This document shows positions 9,292 through 17,234 of a stretch of DNA of 44,684 bases, one piece after another. Position numbers and translations under genes: made by a program. Under the pieces are notes generated by a model that worked only from the letters and a program-made list of their open reading frames with translations, was not told the origin of the DNA and made no database searches. Where the stretch lies: the NCBI GenBank assembly GCA_003223515.1, contig QHVI01000054.1, positions 1-44,684 on the forward strand, in the 5' to 3' direction. The number at the start of each line of letters is the position of its first letter. Within the stretch, counting starts at the first letter, position 1. This DNA comes from Candidatus Angelobacter sp. Gp1-AA117 (lineage in GTDB: Bacteria > Acidobacteriota > Terriglobia > Terriglobales > Acidobacteriaceae).

Positions 9292-9347
9292 TCTCAGACA
9301 ACAGCCTTTCCCACCAGCGTGTCTAACCCAGTAATGCTCTCTCGTGA

Positions 9348-9581
9348 ATGCTCGCCGCACGAGGAGCATGGGCCGAACCTGGGCGGTGTGCGGTGACATC
9401 CTCTTCTTCCTACTCGTTCCTTTCACGGCGTCATTATTTCCGCCTTTCCTACAAAACTGTGTTTCAGATCGCTATCGTCCTGTTGTTGCTCTGGGCTCTT
9501 GGGGAACTGCGATTGTACGGCGAGGAATCTGCCGCCAAAGTGCTGCCTCGCACTGCCGGATATTTCAAAGCGCTTCTGTAG
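9348..9581 (+). CDS. Possible detached N-terminal membrane segment of the M48 protease
   Basis: This 77-codon frame ends in TAG at 9579-9581, immediately followed in the same frame by the ATG of the M48 protease. It encodes one hydrophobic helix (VFQIAIVLLLLWALGEL), a plausible membrane anchor, and then a short linker. The downstream protease has no signal or anchor of its own although its family is exported, so this may be the missing N-terminus cut off by a nonsense change. It could also be an independent small membrane protein or chance. Its own start is unclear and no good ribosome-binding site is seen. Confidence 0.35.
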   Translation: MLAARGAWAEPGRCAVTSSSSYSFLSRRHYFRLSYKTVFQIAIVLLLLWALGELRLYGEESAAKVLPRTAGYFKALL

Positions 9582-10499
9582 ATGGAATGGTCACCGGTAG
9601 TGACGCTGGCGGACCCGGCGCCACCCGTTATTCAATCTGGCAAGCTGGCCAGGATTGCCTCCAGGTATGACGTAACGAAAATTGGCGCTCGCGGCATCGG
9701 GGGCGGCGTCAACTTCTATTCCCTGGAGAAAGAGCAGCTTCTGGGCAAGCAGATGGCCAAAGAAATTGAGAATCAGTCACGGTTGATCACCGATCCCGTT
9801 ATTACCGAGTATGTAAACCGCATTGGCCAGCAGCTTGTCCGGCATTCTGATGCCAGGGTGCCATTCACCATCAAGGTGGTCGACAGCGACGAGATCAACG
9901 CCTTTGCGCTTCCGGGCGGCTACTTTTACGTGAACAGCGGGCTGATTCTCGCGGCAGAGAATGAGGCTGAACTGGCCGGAGTGATGGCGCATGAGATTGC
10001 CCATGTCGCCGCGCGCCATGCCACCAAGAATGCCACCAAGTCACAGATCTGGAATCTGGTCTCACTGCCTATGATTTTCGTGGGTGGACCGGCAGGCATG
10101 ATACTGCGGCAGGTTGCCGGCGTGGCGGTTCCCATGACCTTCCTGAAGTTCAGCCGTGATGCCGAAAAAGAAGCTGACCTGCTCGGCCTGGAATATCAGT
10201 ATGCCGCCGGATACGATCCCGCGGCCCTGGTGAATTTCTTTGAAAAACTCGAAGTCAAGGATAAGAAGCACGGTTTTATTGCCAAGGCATTTGCCACGCA
10301 TCCCATGAACCACGACCGTATCAAGCGCGCCCAGCAGGAAATTGAGACCATGCTGCCTCCACGGGACGAATACGTGGTGAGTACCAGTGAGTTTGACGAG
10401 GTAAAGGCCCGCCTGGCCCAGTTCCTGGCGAGGAAGCCGGTGGTCATCGAGCCAGGCGGCAATAAACCAATCTTACGGCGACCGGAAAACCGCGATTAG
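9582..10499 (+). CDS. M48-family zinc metalloprotease
   Basis: 305 residues. The zinc motif HEIAH (137-141) and the third ligand, Glu 197 in DAEKEADLLGLEY, define an M48 peptidase of the BepA/LoiP-like periplasmic type. The conserved lead-in YDVTKIGARGIGGGVNFYSLEKE and the NAFALPGGYFYVNSGL block are intact. Family members clear misfolded outer-membrane proteins, normally after export. Here the ATG directly follows an in-frame TAG and has no ribosome-binding site, and the product lacks a signal peptide, so as drawn it would stay in the cytoplasm. Either the start region is damaged or the upstream in-frame segment belongs to it. No TPR domain follows, unlike full-length BepA. Confidence 0.88.
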   Translation: MEWSPVVTLADPAPPVIQSGKLARIASRYDVTKIGARGIGGGVNFYSLEKEQLLGKQMAKEIENQSRLITDPVITEYVNRIGQQLVRHSDARVPFTIKVVDSDEINAFALPGGYFYVNSGLILAAENEAELAGVMAHEIAHVAARHATKNATKSQIWNLVSLPMIFVGGPAGMILRQVAGVAVPMTFLKFSRDAEKEADLLGLEYQYAAGYDPAALVNFFEKLEVKDKKHGFIAKAFATHPMNHDRIKRAQQEIETMLPPRDEYVVSTSEFDEVKARLAQFLARKPVVIEPGGNKPILRRPENRD

Positions 10500-11193
10500 A
10501 TCGCATCATCCCGGTCATCGGAACCCCGGATCCAGATTTTTCAGATGACCCCGATTTCCCAATCTTCATTGGGGCAAGCTGTCACCCGCTGGTCCCGCTC
10601 TTGGGAAATTTGGAACTATCGCGCTGGTTTTGCGGAGGAATAGAAGCGGTTTCCTGGCCATGACAGTTATGGCTACTTTCGGCGGCCTGAAGATTGCGAA
10701 CGTCCTCGGCGGCGGCAATGAATACTCCACAGCCCGGACACCACGATTCAATCAAGGAAGAGTTTTGTGGGGAGACGAACCGGCGGAATGGAAAGAGTGC
10801 AGAACTCATCACACTAAATTCAGATGCAGGCAGGGGCCAAAACAGCAACCGCATAGGGTAATTTTCTGGAAATTTTTAGAAAAGATTCGGCTTCTTAAAA
10901 AATTCACAATCTGACTTGCATCGCTTTCTCGTACGACTGCCGATTGCGCTGGCGATAAGCAGATGGGGAAGAAGTTCTTAGTAGTTGGTATTTAGTATTT
11001 AGTATTTAGCAAACCCTCCATCTGATTCGGGTAACTCGCGTTCTTTTCTGCTTTTCAATTGTTCTCTTCCTCCTTTGCGTCCTCTGCGCCCTCTGCGGTA
11101 AATCTGAGAATGCTTCCACCGAGTGGCTCTTGAGGTGAACGAGAATGATCAGGGGCTGAATGCTTCTTCTTTGCCCTGTGATTAAATCAATGG
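10500..11193. other. Gene-free stretch with simple repeats
   Basis: No convincing gene. A 94-codon frame (10630-10914, +) has no recognisable content. It contains the AT-rich repeat GTATTTAGTATTTAGTATTTAGC (three TATTTAG units) near 10987-11010 and one copy of the GCGTCCTCTGCG repeat family (11072-11103). Confidence 0.6.
11072..11103 (+). repeat. Dispersed repeat, CTTTGCGTCCTCTGCG family
   Basis: Degenerate seven- to nine-base units (TTTGCGTCC, TCTGCGCCC, TCTGCGG) in tandem. Related copies lie at 26551-26586, 35410-35438, 41129-41165 and 43561-43600, in both orientations. Confidence 0.75.
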
Positions 11194-12579
11194 GTGCTCA
11201 CCGTTCGTGAAATCCGGCGTGAATTCCGGCCCATGCTGCACCTTGCGGCGCCCCTGGCCCTTACAGAGTTGGGCTGGCTGCTCATGGGTTTCGTGGACAC
11301 CATCATGGTGGGCCATCTTCCCAACAGCGCTGTAGCCATCGGCTCCGTGAGCCTGGGCACGACTCTTTTCTATATGGTCGGAATTTTCGGCAGCAGCATC
11401 ATGCTGGGCCTCGATACTCTTGTCGCCCAGGCATATGGCACGGGCCGGGTGGAAGAGTGCCATCGCGATCTCTTCCATGCGCTTTACTTCACGCTGGTGC
11501 TGGCCCCGTTCGTCATGTTCCTGGTGTTCGCGGGTTTGCCATTGCTCCAGCACTCCGGAGTCGATCCTTCCGTTCTGAAGGAGACTGTTCCTTTCATTCA
11601 TGCGCTGAACTGGAGCACGCTGCCGCTGGTGCTGTACTTCGTGTTCCGCCGTTATCTGCAGGCCATGAACATCGTCAAGCCGGTGGTGTTTGCCTTGATC
11701 TCGGCCAATCTGGTGAACCTGTTTGGCAACTGGGTGTTTGTCTATGGCCACCTGGGCTTTCCCGCCTTTGGCGTGAGCGGCAGCGGCTGGTCTACCTGTA
11801 TTTCGCGCGTCTACATGGTGCTGGTGCTGGCTGTGGCTGTGGTGTATTACGACCGCCGGCGTTCCAGCGGATTGTGGCAGGCCTCGCGCGAGTTGGAGTG
11901 GGCGCGCCTCCGCGAACTTTTGCGTCTCGGTCTGCCTGCTGCCGGACAGCTTCTTCTGGAGATTTCAGCATTTGCCTGTGCCACCGTGCTGGTTGGCCGC
12001 TTGGGCGCGCTGGCGCTCGCCGGACACCAGATCGCCCTCAATGTGGCCAGCATTACCTACATGGTTCCGCTGGGCATCAGCTCTGCGGCCGCGGTGCGCG
12101 TAGGGCAGGCGTTTGGTGCGCGCGATCCCCATGCTGCATCGCGTGCAGGCTGGACAGCCCTTTGCCTGGGCGCAGGTTTCATGTCGTGCATGGCGATAAT
12201 CATTGTTTCCATTCCCAGGCTGATCGCCGAAATTTACTCTCCGCAGATGGAGGTGATTCGCACCGGAGCGAGCCTGCTCATGGTGGTAGCCGTATTTCAA
12301 TTGTTTGACGGGTTGCAGGTGGTGGCCACCGGCGCCCTGCGCGGTGCAGGGAATACCCACACGCCCATGCTGACCAACCTGCTCGGATACTGGCTGATCG
12401 GCATTCCCTTCGGCAGCTTCCTCGCATTCAGGCTCCACTGGGGGCCCATTGGAGTATGGACGGGGTTATGCGTGGCGCTGATCATCATCGGCACTGTGCT
12501 GGTGACCGTGTGGAGCAGATTGATGAAACGGCTGGCGCATGCGTCCTCATCTCTCACAAGAACGTGCGCCGAAGGATGA
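11194..12579 (+). CDS. MATE-family multidrug/drug-cation antiporter
   Basis: 461 residues with about twelve hydrophobic helices arranged as two six-helix halves, the MATE layout and usual length. Typical segments are APLALTELGWLLMGFVDTIMVGHL near the N-terminus, VAQAYGTGRVEE, and GISSAAAVRVGQAFGARDP at the start of the second half. MATE proteins use Na+ or H+ gradients to export cationic drugs and metabolites across the inner membrane. The start chosen is GTG 11194; no strong ribosome-binding site is seen, and ATG 11233 would still keep the first helix. It stands alone, with no adjacent regulator, and no terminator is seen. Confidence 0.93.
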   Translation: MLTVREIRREFRPMLHLAAPLALTELGWLLMGFVDTIMVGHLPNSAVAIGSVSLGTTLFYMVGIFGSSIMLGLDTLVAQAYGTGRVEECHRDLFHALYFTLVLAPFVMFLVFAGLPLLQHSGVDPSVLKETVPFIHALNWSTLPLVLYFVFRRYLQAMNIVKPVVFALISANLVNLFGNWVFVYGHLGFPAFGVSGSGWSTCISRVYMVLVLAVAVVYYDRRRSSGLWQASRELEWARLRELLRLGLPAAGQLLLEISAFACATVLVGRLGALALAGHQIALNVASITYMVPLGISSAAAVRVGQAFGARDPHAASRAGWTALCLGAGFMSCMAIIIVSIPRLIAEIYSPQMEVIRTGASLLMVVAVFQLFDGLQVVATGALRGAGNTHTPMLTNLLGYWLIGIPFGSFLAFRLHWGPIGVWTGLCVALIIIGTVLVTVWSRLMKRLAHASSSLTRTCAEG

Positions 12580-12976
12580 TCAGCCTTGCTTCCGTCGCGT
12601 CCCTTCATGCCCCACCAGGAACTTTGAATCGTACTTTTTTCGCGCAAATTTCTAAGCTCATTTGACTCTGGCAGGGCTTTCAATTATGGCAATTCTGCGG
12701 CTCCGCTGCGCTGCGTCCTTTGCGATTGAAACCTGAGCAGAAGTTCCCGCTGCCGGATTTTTCCGGTTACTTACGAGATACTCCTGCTACCGTCCTTCCG
12801 GGTGACACTACGATATGTCATCTCTCCTGAAATCGCCCGGATTTATACCTGTTTTCCAGAGCTTTGCCGTGATTGATGCGGTATTTTTGCAGTGATAATG
12901 TGCCACACGGAAGTGCAAGCGCCAGTAGTACATTGAACGACGGTAATTAGTGCGAAAATGGCCGATATTCTACTAA
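12580..12976. other. Gene-free stretch
   Basis: About 400 bases without a convincing ORF or terminator. A weak relative of the CTGCGTCCTTTGCG repeat occurs near 12710-12728. The right edge carries the promoter of the next gene. Confidence 0.5.
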
Positions 12977-13004
12977 TTGACTTTCGAGTGCGTGTTGCTA
13001 TAGT
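12977..13004 (+). promoter_or_regulatory. Sigma70-like promoter before the small coiled-coil gene
   Basis: TTGACT (12977-12982), a 16-base spacer and TATAGT (12999-13004). Transcription would begin about 15-20 bases before the ATG at 13028. Confidence 0.6.
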
Positions 13005-13027
13005 GCACTCCGGTGAGGCTCACATAC

Positions 13028-13240
13028 ATGACCAATATTTACGACGCGATCAAAGAGAAAGAAAATCAAATTGCTATTTTTCAGGCACAGATTTCAGGAC
13101 TACAGGCAGAGATTGAAGCTCTGCGTGTAGCGGCCCGGATTCTGGAAGGCGGCGGAGCAGGACCGTCTGAATCTGCGCGTCCGGTTGCGGTGCAGTCGGC
13201 CGCGGCGGGCGGAGACGCCAAGAAGCGGGTTTGGCCGTAA
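13028..13240 (+). CDS. Small coiled-coil protein of unknown function
   Basis: 70 residues from ATG 13028 (MTNIYDAIKEKENQ); a GTG at 13013 would add five residues but overlaps the likely ribosome-binding site (GTGAGG). Residues about 8-40 form an amphipathic heptad pattern (KEKENQIAIFQAQISGLQ), predicting a coiled coil, followed by an Ala/Gly-rich flexible tail ending KKRVWP. No signal peptide and no known domain recognised. It lies 255 bases before the GAF-TonB gene on the same strand and has its own promoter. Compositionally it fits the neighbourhood, so it is probably a real gene, but its function cannot be stated. Confidence 0.65.
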   Translation: MTNIYDAIKEKENQIAIFQAQISGLQAEIEALRVAARILEGGGAGPSESARPVAVQSAAAGGDAKKRVWP

Positions 13241-13495
13241 AGACCAGGCTGTTTGAAATTCCTGCCACCAGACGCTGACTACCCCCACAAGCGAATGGGA
13301 ACACAGTATTCAGAAGGCCTGACTTTCGCCATCCAGCGATTTGAAAACTAGTAGTGACGGCGCCCTCTGTGCGTGAGCACACAGGCAACCGGTATCACAT
13401 CCTTGCGCAGGCAGCGTTCTTTAAGCTTTGTGCAGGGACTGGTGTTTTAGCACGGCTGAAAGCAGTAAAGAATACATTTTCAGGGACGGCGTACT

Positions 13496-15052
13496 ATGGC
13501 AACGCAACCTACCGACTCCAAGTACAGACTGCGGTCTAATGCTTCCGACGAACTGGCAGTCATTGCCCAGCGCGCGCAAGCCTTCACGAATGCTTCCGGT
13601 GCAGCTATCGCCTTAAGCGAGGGCAATGCGGATGAAATTATCTGCCGCGCCCGCAGCGGGTCCAGCGCGCCCGACGTGGGCGTAACCTTGCGCGTGGAAG
13701 GCAGCTTCACTGGGCTCTGCATTCAGTCAGGAAAAGAGCTGCGCTGTGACGATGCGGAAACCGACACGCGCGTCGATACCGTCGCTATTCGCTCCCTGGG
13801 CATTCGCTCCATGGTTGTGACTCCCGTAAAGGAAGACAACAAGGTGGTGGGCGTGCTCGCCGTTTTCGCGCCCACTCCTCATGCCTTCACCATCACCCAC
13901 GTAGCGGTACTGAAGACCATGGCGGATCAGATTTCTGCGTTGCTGTTGAAAGAGCGCCGGGCCCGCGATGAAGGTCTGCACAATGAACCTGTGGTGACTG
14001 CGCCGCGTCCGCCTGCCTCAGTGGCCCCGCCCCCGCCGCCGCCCGTAGTGATCAAATCGAGTGGCTCCAATGGCGCAGCCGCAGCCGTGGCTATGGCCCC
14101 GGCGCGCTCTACCGCCACCGCACCCAAGATCGAAGTCATCAAGACTCCTGCCGTGGTTGAAGCACCGGCCCCGGCGCCAGTGCCTTTTCCCAGGAGAGAA
14201 GAGAAGCGTATAGAACCTGCTCTTGAACCGGTAGCCAGGGCCAGCTTCGGAACGTTTGACGCAGTGGCCGGCGAACAGAAAGAGTCGGGAAACAAGAAGT
14301 TCATGGTTGTGGGTGTAGTGGTCATTCTGGCAGTTGTAGCGGTTGGCTCGTGGTTCGCGTTGCGTAAAAGCAGCTCTTCCGCGCCCCAGAATGCGCCTGT
14401 AACTGCTGCTGCGGCTCCAGCGCCTTCGCCGGCAGCAGCCAGCACGACTGCTGCCCCGGCAGCAACTTCAACTGCTGCTCCCGCAGCGCAACCTGTGACT
14501 CCTGCATCATCAAGTGCGAAGCCTGCTGCGGCTGAAGTAAAGCCTGAGAGCAAAAGGCCGGAACCGGTAAAACCCGAAGCCAGGCCCGCTGCTCAACCAA
14601 GCCCGGCGACGGTTGCCGTTACAGGTGGTTCGTCCAGGATTTCAAGTGTAACCGCGCAACAGCAGCAGACGACTGAAGCGGTATCGTCCAATCTGTCTGT
14701 GGGCAATAGCGGATCATCATCGGCGCTGTCTTCACTGGCTCGGCCGGTCAACTCGGCCACGCCCGCAATGATCGCGCAATCCGAGTTGGTTCCGGTGCAG
14801 TTGCTTACCAGCGTAAAGGCAGTTTATCCAGCCATTGCCAAGGCACGCCGGCTCTCCGGAACGGTGGTTGTGAGAGTCACCATCGGAAAAGATGGCAAAG
14901 TGAGCAATCCGCGTTTTGTGAGCGGAGCTCCGGTGTTCAAAGATGCAGCCTTCGACTCAGTTACACAGTGGCGTTACAAGCCGGCCACCCTCAACGGCCA
15001 GGCCGTAGAGCAGGAGCAGGAAATCAAGATCACCTTCAGGCCCGCCAGCTAG
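13496..15052 (+). CDS. GAF domain - transmembrane - TonB C-terminal fusion protein
   Basis: 518 residues. Residues about 15-160 form a GAF-type sensor domain (SDELAVIAQRAQAFTNASGAAIAL ... SMVVTPVKEDNKVVGVLAVFA) lying before the membrane segment, so cytoplasmic. A Pro/Ala-rich linker follows, then one transmembrane helix at about 268-287 (FMVVGVVVILAVVAVGSWFAL), a long Ala/Pro/Ser-rich periplasmic spacer, and from about 430 a TonB C-terminal domain (VYPAIAKARRLSGTVVVRVTIGKDGKV ... WRYKPATLNGQAVEQE). TonB transmits the ExbBD energy to outer-membrane receptors; here a cytoplasmic ligand or redox sensor is fused in front. No exbB, exbD or receptor is adjacent. Sequence AGGGA nine bases before ATG may serve as ribosome-binding site. 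Confidence 0.88.
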   Translation: MATQPTDSKYRLRSNASDELAVIAQRAQAFTNASGAAIALSEGNADEIICRARSGSSAPDVGVTLRVEGSFTGLCIQSGKELRCDDAETDTRVDTVAIRSLGIRSMVVTPVKEDNKVVGVLAVFAPTPHAFTITHVAVLKTMADQISALLLKERRARDEGLHNEPVVTAPRPPASVAPPPPPPVVIKSSGSNGAAAAVAMAPARSTATAPKIEVIKTPAVVEAPAPAPVPFPRREEKRIEPALEPVARASFGTFDAVAGEQKESGNKKFMVVGVVVILAVVAVGSWFALRKSSSSAPQNAPVTAAAAPAPSPAAASTTAAPAATSTAAPAAQPVTPASSSAKPAAAEVKPESKRPEPVKPEARPAAQPSPATVAVTGGSSRISSVTAQQQQTTEAVSSNLSVGNSGSSSALSSLARPVNSATPAMIAQSELVPVQLLTSVKAVYPAIAKARRLSGTVVVRVTIGKDGKVSNPRFVSGAPVFKDAAFDSVTQWRYKPATLNGQAVEQEQEIKITFRPAS

Positions 15053-15086
15053 TGGGTTTGGGATTTCTTGTTGGATCTGGATTGCT

Positions 15087-15116
15087 GTGTGGCACAGCCG
15101 CCCTCGGCTGTGCGGA
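15087..15116 (+). repeat. REP-like palindrome, GCACAGCCG family (copy 1)
   Basis: GCACAGCCG (15092-15100), loop CCCT, CGGCTGTGC (15105-15113). An inverted copy lies about 190 bases downstream. No gene lies between the two. Confidence 0.8.
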
Positions 15117-15299
15117 TTGCTTTTTAGGTTTAGCTGATTGTTGCTTTTTGCATCGAGTTTTCCTGGCATTGGCGATTTTCGGCAGGACAGTGCGGACTTT
15201 CGGTCTATACCGCTTTGCAATGCAGCTCCGCCCAGATGGCTGGCGCACATACCCTCCACCACCCGGGAGATGGATACTCTGATCAAAGGAGTAGGTGTA

Positions 15300-15330
15300 T
15301 TCCGCACAGCCGAGGGCGGCTGTGCCACAC
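15300..15330 (-). repeat. REP-like palindrome, GCACAGCCG family (copy 2, inverted)
   Basis: GCACAGCCG (15304-15312), loop AGGG, CGGCTGTGC (15317-15325), the reverse complement of copy 1 including the flanking CCACAC/GTGTGG. A half copy (GGGCTGTGCCATACGAG) follows at 15353-15369. It may double as a terminator region for kdpE on the minus strand. Confidence 0.8.
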
Positions 15331-15377
15331 GAGCATGGCAATGCACATGAGCAGGGCTGTGCCATACGAGTATTGTC

Positions 15378-16073
15378 TTACTCTTCTCCCGGCTGAAAAC
15401 GATACCCCACCCATGGATCAGTCAGTATGTACCGGGGCGTCTCGCCGGGTTCGATTTTTTTGCGTAATTGGTTGATGAAGACGCGCAGGTATTCTGGTTG
15501 CTGGACGCTGTCGCCGCCCCAGACTGCGTTTAACAGTACGCGATGCGTCAGTACTTTATTCGGGTGGCGGGCCATATAGACCAGCAGGTCGAATTCTTTG
15601 GGCGTCAGGTGAATCTCTTTGCCGTCTACGCGGACGATGCGCGCTTCGGGATCGATAAAGAAGTCGCCCTGCTCGATGGGTTCTGAAACACTCTCTTTTC
15701 CGGCGGCCACGCGGCGGAGATTGGCACGAATGCGGGCCAGCAGTTCATTGGCGCTGAAAGGCTTGGTTACGTAATCGTCGGCGCCGGCATCAAGGGCCTC
15801 GATCTTGTTTTTCTCATCGCCGCGCACGGAGAGCACGATAATGGGCACCTGGGAGCGTTCACGGACGGCGCGGCATAGTTCAACGCCGTTCATGCGGGGC
15901 ATGGATAAATCAGTAATGATCAGGTCGGGCAGCCAGTCCATGGTGGCATTGAAACCTTCTTCACCATTGGTGGCGGTCTTTACCTCGTAGCCTTGCGAGC
16001 TGAGGGTAGTCTTGAGCACGCGGGTGATCTGGGTTTCGTCATCGACAACTAAAATGCGCGATCGATCAGGCAT
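15378..16073 (-). CDS. kdpE: KdpE-like response regulator
   Basis: 231 residues, OmpR/PhoB class. Receiver domain with acidic pocket D11/D12, phosphoacceptor D55 (DLIITDLSMP) and K104 (YVTKPF). From about 130 a winged-helix DNA-binding domain (LTPKEFDLLVYMARHPNKVLTHR ... YLRVFINQLRKKIE) ends GYRFQPGEE. KdpE turns on the high-affinity K+ ATPase genes kdpFABC under K+ limitation or osmotic stress; none of those are in this window, so its targets lie elsewhere. Its ATG abuts the stop of the KdpD N-terminal gene with no gap, indicating one transcript. Confidence 0.93.
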   Translation of the reverse strand: MPDRSRILVVDDETQITRVLKTTLSSQGYEVKTATNGEEGFNATMDWLPDLIITDLSMPRMNGVELCRAVRERSQVPIIVLSVRGDEKNKIEALDAGADDYVTKPFSANELLARIRANLRRVAAGKESVSEPIEQGDFFIDPEARIVRVDGKEIHLTPKEFDLLVYMARHPNKVLTHRVLLNAVWGGDSVQQPEYLRVFINQLRKKIEPGETPRYILTDPWVGYRFQPGEE

Positions 16074-17195
16074 TTACCACGCCTCCTGGGTCACGATGTG
16101 GACGTCGACGGCGGGGGCGTTGGCCAGCAGGCGATGCATCGCCCACAAATAGAGATACTTCTGCCAGCCGTGGATGGCCGAGCGTCCGAAGATAATCTGC
16201 GTAATCTTATATTCGCGCACAAATTCAGCCACAGTTTTGGCCACCGAGGTACCCTGGCGGCGCACCATCTTTGCGCCCAGATTTTCAGCGAAGCGAATGT
16301 TGGTCTCCAGCGATTTACTGCGCTCTTCGGTGCGGCCTTTGCCGAGTTCCACGTGCAGGACGTAGAAATCCGCATCCAGTCCCTGGGCCATGCGCGCGCC
16401 CCGGGCGATAAGCTGCTGCGAGGCCGGATTGGAACTGATACAGACGGCCACGCGTTCGCTCACGCCCCAGTTCTGGTCGATGTTCTTGCGCGTGAGGTAG
16501 GCTTCAAGGCTGCGATCCACCGAATGGGTGACGTGGCGCAGGGCCAGTTCACGCAAGGCCAGCAGGTTTCCGGACCGGAAGAAGTTGCTCAGGGCCTTGT
16601 CGGCGCGGTCCACGGGATAGATATCGCCGCGCTTCATGCGGGTCTGCAGGGCCTCAGGGGTAAGATCGGCGAGCACCACTTCATTGGCACGCTCCAACAC
16701 CCAATCAGGAACGGTCTCCCTGATCTGAATCCCGGTGACGCTCTGCACCGTGGGCGTGACGCTCTCAAGGTGCTGGATGTTCATGGTGGAAAGCACGTCA
16801 ATCTTGGCTTCCAGCGCTTCCAGGACATCCTCGTAGCGCTTCTTGTGCTTGCTGCCTTCCACGTTGGTGTGCGCCAGTTCGTCGATAAGCACCACCTGCG
16901 GGCGGCGGACGATAATGGCATCGACATCCATCTCGTCAAAGATGGTGCCTTTGTATTCGAGCTTGCGCCGGGGGATGGTCTCAAGTTGGGCGGCCAGTTC
17001 GGCAATGCCTTTGCGTCCGTGGGTCTCGACCAGGCCGATGACCACGTCTTCACCGCGCTTGTGGCGGCGCAGGGCCTCGCTGAGCATGTTGTACGTTTTA
17101 CCGACGCCGGGGGCGTAGCCGAGGAAGAGCTTGAAGATGCCGGTCTTCTTCTCCGGCGCCGCCTGCTCCAGCCACTGCTCGGGTGTCTTTGGCAC
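16074..17195 (-). CDS. kdpD: KdpD sensor/USP half only (truncated KdpD, no kinase domains)
   Basis: 373 residues equal to the N-terminal cytoplasmic half of KdpD. Walker A GYAPGVGKT (26-34), the switch segment VVLIDELAHTN, and STMNIQHLES are all present in the KdpD domain (about 18-228); residues about 250-370 form a universal-stress-protein domain (RVAVCISSNPASQQLI ... IIFGRSAIHGWQKYLYLW). It ends at AW with no membrane helices or kinase. The matching DUF4118-HisKA-HATPase half is encoded on the opposite strand, starting 39 bases away. Stand-alone KdpD N-domains are known in some bacteria. In full KdpD this region tunes kinase versus phosphatase activity; here it would have to act in trans. 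Confidence 0.92.
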   Translation of the reverse strand: MPKTPEQWLEQAAPEKKTGIFKLFLGYAPGVGKTYNMLSEALRRHKRGEDVVIGLVETHGRKGIAELAAQLETIPRRKLEYKGTIFDEMDVDAIIVRRPQVVLIDELAHTNVEGSKHKKRYEDVLEALEAKIDVLSTMNIQHLESVTPTVQSVTGIQIRETVPDWVLERANEVVLADLTPEALQTRMKRGDIYPVDRADKALSNFFRSGNLLALRELALRHVTHSVDRSLEAYLTRKNIDQNWGVSERVAVCISSNPASQQLIARGARMAQGLDADFYVLHVELGKGRTEERSKSLETNIRFAENLGAKMVRRQGTSVAKTVAEFVREYKITQIIFGRSAIHGWQKYLYLWAMHRLLANAPAVDVHIVTQEAW

Positions 17196-17234
17196 TTATC
17201 CTTTCCTGATACAGCGAGAGTTACAATCAGGTGC

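Noticed and set aside
10630-10914. 94-codon plus-strand ORF
   Set aside because: Composition and lack of any motif or ribosome-binding site argue against a gene.
16098-17234. Long open frame on the plus strand extending the kinase ORF to 854 codons
   Set aside because: It is antisense to the KdpD N-terminal gene, has no domain content before MNVPARILV, and reflects codon bias of the opposite strand.
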